In this document: positions 62,598 through 64,000 of the stretch, one piece after another
How positions within the stretch are numbered: the first letter of the stretch is position 1
How the letters are laid out: every line of letters begins with the position of its first letter
Assembly: GCF_016745395.1 (NCBI RefSeq)
Contig: NZ_JAERVJ010000001.1
Span: 186,001 to 250,000, forward strand
DNA length: 64,000 nucleotides
Origin: Methylocystis sp. Sn-Cys
GTDB lineage: Bacteria; Pseudomonadota; Alphaproteobacteria; Rhizobiales; Beijerinckiaceae
Reading direction: 5' to 3'
Notes under the pieces: generated by a model
What the model saw: the letters and a program-made list of their open reading frames with translations, nothing else
Told to the model about the DNA's origin: nothing
Databases searched by the model: none
Position numbers and translations under genes: made by a program

Positions 62598-63596
62598 TTA
62601 GGTCATCACCACATTCACCGCGCTCTCCGGCAGCTCCTTGCCGAAGCAGCGCTGGTAGAATTCCGCGACCAGCGGGCGCTCCAGCTCGTCGCATTTATTC
62701 AGGAAGGTCAGGCGGAAGGCGAAGCCGACGTCGTTGAAGATTTCGGCGTTCTCGGCCCAGGTGATGACCGTGCGCGGGCTCATGACGGTCGAGAGGTCGC
62801 CGGCCATGAAGGCGTTGCGGGTCAGGTCGGCCACACGCACCATTTTATTGGCGACGTCGCGCGTCTCCTTGGAGACGCCATAGGATTTGACCTTCGAGAT
62901 CACGATATTGGTCTCGGCGTCATGCGACAGATAATTCAGCGTGGTGACGATCGACCAGCGGTCCATCTGCGCCTGATTGATCTGCTGCACGCCGTGATAC
63001 AGGCCCGAGGTGTCGCCAAGACCCACCGTATTGGCGGTGGCGAAGAGGCGGAAGCCCGGGTGGGGGCGAATGACGCGGTTTTGGTCGAGGAGCGTCAGGC
63101 GGCCGGAGACCTCCAGCACGCGCTGGATAACGAACATCACATCGGGACGGCCCGCGTCATATTCGTCGAAGCAGAGCGCGACATTGTGCTGGACCGCCCA
63201 GGGCAGAATGCCGTCGCGGAACTCCGTGACCTGCTTGCCGTCCTTGAGCACGATCGCATCCTTGCCGACGAGATCGATACGCGAAATATGGCTGTCGAGA
63301 TTGACCCGCACGAAGGGCCAGTTGAGCCGCGCCGCCACCTGCTCGATATGGGTGGATTTGCCGGTGCCATGATAGCCCGTGACCATCACGCGGCGATTGC
63401 GCGCAAAACCCGCGAGAATGGCGAGAGTCGTCTGCCGGTCGAAGAGATAGTCCGGATCGATGTCCGGCACATGCTCGTTGCGCTCGGAAAAGGCCGGAAC
63501 CACGAGATCCGTGTCGATCCCAAAAACCTCGCGCGCCGAAACCTTGATGTCGGGCACGCTTTCGAGACCCGAGCCGGATTTAACTTCTTCGACCAA
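62598..63596 (-). CDS. cobS: Cobaltochelatase subunit CobS
   Basis: AAA+ ATPase subunit of the aerobic cobaltochelatase, which with CobN and CobT inserts cobalt into hydrogenobyrinic acid a,c-diamide. The 332-residue protein has Walker [11 protein letters not shown], Walker B-like [12 protein letters not shown] and [14 protein letters not shown] (sensor region). Vitamin B12 is needed by Ecm and MetH of this window. cobT, often next to cobS, does not follow; a repeat cluster does. Upstream, 34 bp away, is a J-domain gene, an order seen in other alphaproteobacteria. Confidence 0.95.
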   Translation of the reverse strand: MVEEVKSGSGLESVPDIKVSAREVFGIDTDLVVPAFSERNEHVPDIDPDYLFDRQTTLAILAGFARNRRVMVTGYHGTGKSTHIEQVAARLNWPFVRVNLDSHISRIDLVGKDAIVLKDGKQVTEFRDGILPWAVQHNVALCFDEYDAGRPDVMFVIQRVLEVSGRLTLLDQNRVIRPHPGFRLFATANTVGLGDTSGLYHGVQQINQAQMDRWSIVTTLNYLSHDAETNIVISKVKSYGVSKETRDVANKMVRVADLTRNAFMAGDLSTVMSPRTVITWAENAEIFNDVGFAFRLTFLNKCDELERPLVAEFYQRCFGKELPESAVNVVMT

Positions 63597-63630
63597 AACC
63601 GTCCTCCGTCTGGCGGGCCGGCACTCGCGC

Positions 63631-64000
63631 TCAGGCGAGCCGCGCGGCCCTCAGCGTCTTATAGGCATGAATGATTTCCCGCAATTTCTCCTCGCGGGAG
63701 CGATCGCCGCCATTGGCGTCGGGATGATGACGCTTGACGAGCTCCTTATAGCGCGCCCGCACCGCCTCGGGTCCAGCGGTCTCGTCGAGATCGAGCGCCG
63801 CGAAAGCCCGCATCGTCACCGGCGAATAACGCGGCTCGCGCTTCTCGGGGGCGCGCCGATGGAATTTGGCGCGGTTCATCCCCAGCGGGTCCGCCGTCGG
63901 GCCGCCCTCCTCGCGAAAGCCCGTCGCGCCGCGGCGCGTGCCCATCGCCCAGGTCGGGCGGTGGCCAATGGTCGCGTCCTTCATGTAGCGGGCGACGTCG
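63631..64000 (-). CDS. J-domain (DnaJ-like) protein, C-terminal part
   Basis: The window ends inside this gene, which runs in from beyond position 64000. The visible 123 codons include [16 protein letters not shown] and a C-terminal J domain whose HPD motif is in [11 protein letters not shown] domains normally stand at the N-terminus, but alphaproteobacterial proteins of this kind, encoded just before cobS, carry it at the C-terminus. It probably stimulates DnaK ATP hydrolysis; the client is unknown. An ATG at 63984 is in frame, but the conserved sequence continues upstream of it. Confidence 0.85.
   Translation of the reverse strand, partial: DVARYMKDATIGHRPTWAMGTRRGATGFREEGGPTADPLGMNRAKFHRRAPEKREPRYSPVTMRAFAALDLDETAGPEAVRARYKELVKRHHPDANGGDRSREEKLREIIHAYKTLRAARLA

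Overview
The window is about 64 kb of GC-rich DNA with tightly packed genes and no rRNA, tRNA, prophage or CRISPR that I could see. Three ethylmalonyl-CoA pathway genes (mcd, ccr, ecm), CobS, an ExoR-like Sel1 protein, an ArsR-methyltransferase (SahR-type) regulator in front of metF-metH, and several families of small hairpin repeats point to an alphaproteobacterium of the order Hyphomicrobiales (Rhizobiales). The pathway set would suit a methylotroph or methanotroph of the Methylocystaceae/Beijerinckiaceae kind, but no methane- or methanol-oxidation gene is present to prove it.

Left part (1-19.7 kb): the end of trpB; a TetR regulator with a visible operator facing a cytochrome P450 and a GFA-family protein; methylsuccinyl-CoA dehydrogenase (mcd), whose 3' end is repeated about 850 bp downstream on the far side of an AT-rich insert; crotonyl-CoA carboxylase/reductase (ccr) and ethylmalonyl-CoA mutase (ecm); a cysteine-less uracil-DNA-glycosylase-like protein; a receiver-cyclase protein paired with a PAS hybrid histidine kinase; a frameshifted cstA/btsT transporter with its small yjiX partner; and a TadG-like surface protein.

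Middle part (19.9-33.6 kb): the sahR-metF-metH operon with an operator palindrome; an 890-bp intergenic region holding a MITE-like element and a possible structured RNA that ends in a strong terminator; a family I CoA-transferase with a C-terminal extension; an MDR oxidoreductase divergent from a frameshifted LysR gene; queE-queD; a small cytochrome c; and an ExoR-like protein.

Sulfide island (33.6-50 kb), the most interesting region: a Blh-type metallo-beta-lactamase and a TauE exporter (divergent), a copper/cupredoxin/LysM membrane fusion protein, bd-type oxidase genes cydP-cydA-cydB-cydX directly behind sulfide:quinone oxidoreductase (sqr), a Crp/Fnr regulator, two DUF2892 proteins, a BigR/SqrR-type ArsR sensor with correctly spaced cysteines, and an RND pump operon with an AhpD-like protein and a rhodanese. 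One AT-rich 25-bp motif occurs at four control regions here (blh/tauE, sqr, bigR, RND). This suggests a single sulfide- or persulfide-responsive regulon that joins sulfide oxidation, a sulfide-tolerant oxidase, sulfane-sulfur handling and export.

Right part (50-64 kb): beta-carbonic anhydrase; an alpha/beta-hydrolase lacking its catalytic His, overlapping a patatin; tadA; a pseudouridine synthase with a long repeat-rich basic tail followed by rsmD; mutS; a three-gene operon with two membrane microproteins (24 and 26 aa); a divergent GlxA-like regulator and isonitrile-hydratase-like gene; cobS and the end of a J-domain protein. Three genes (cstA, a LysR gene, an acidic-repeat gene) carry single frameshifts that are either true decay or sequence errors.
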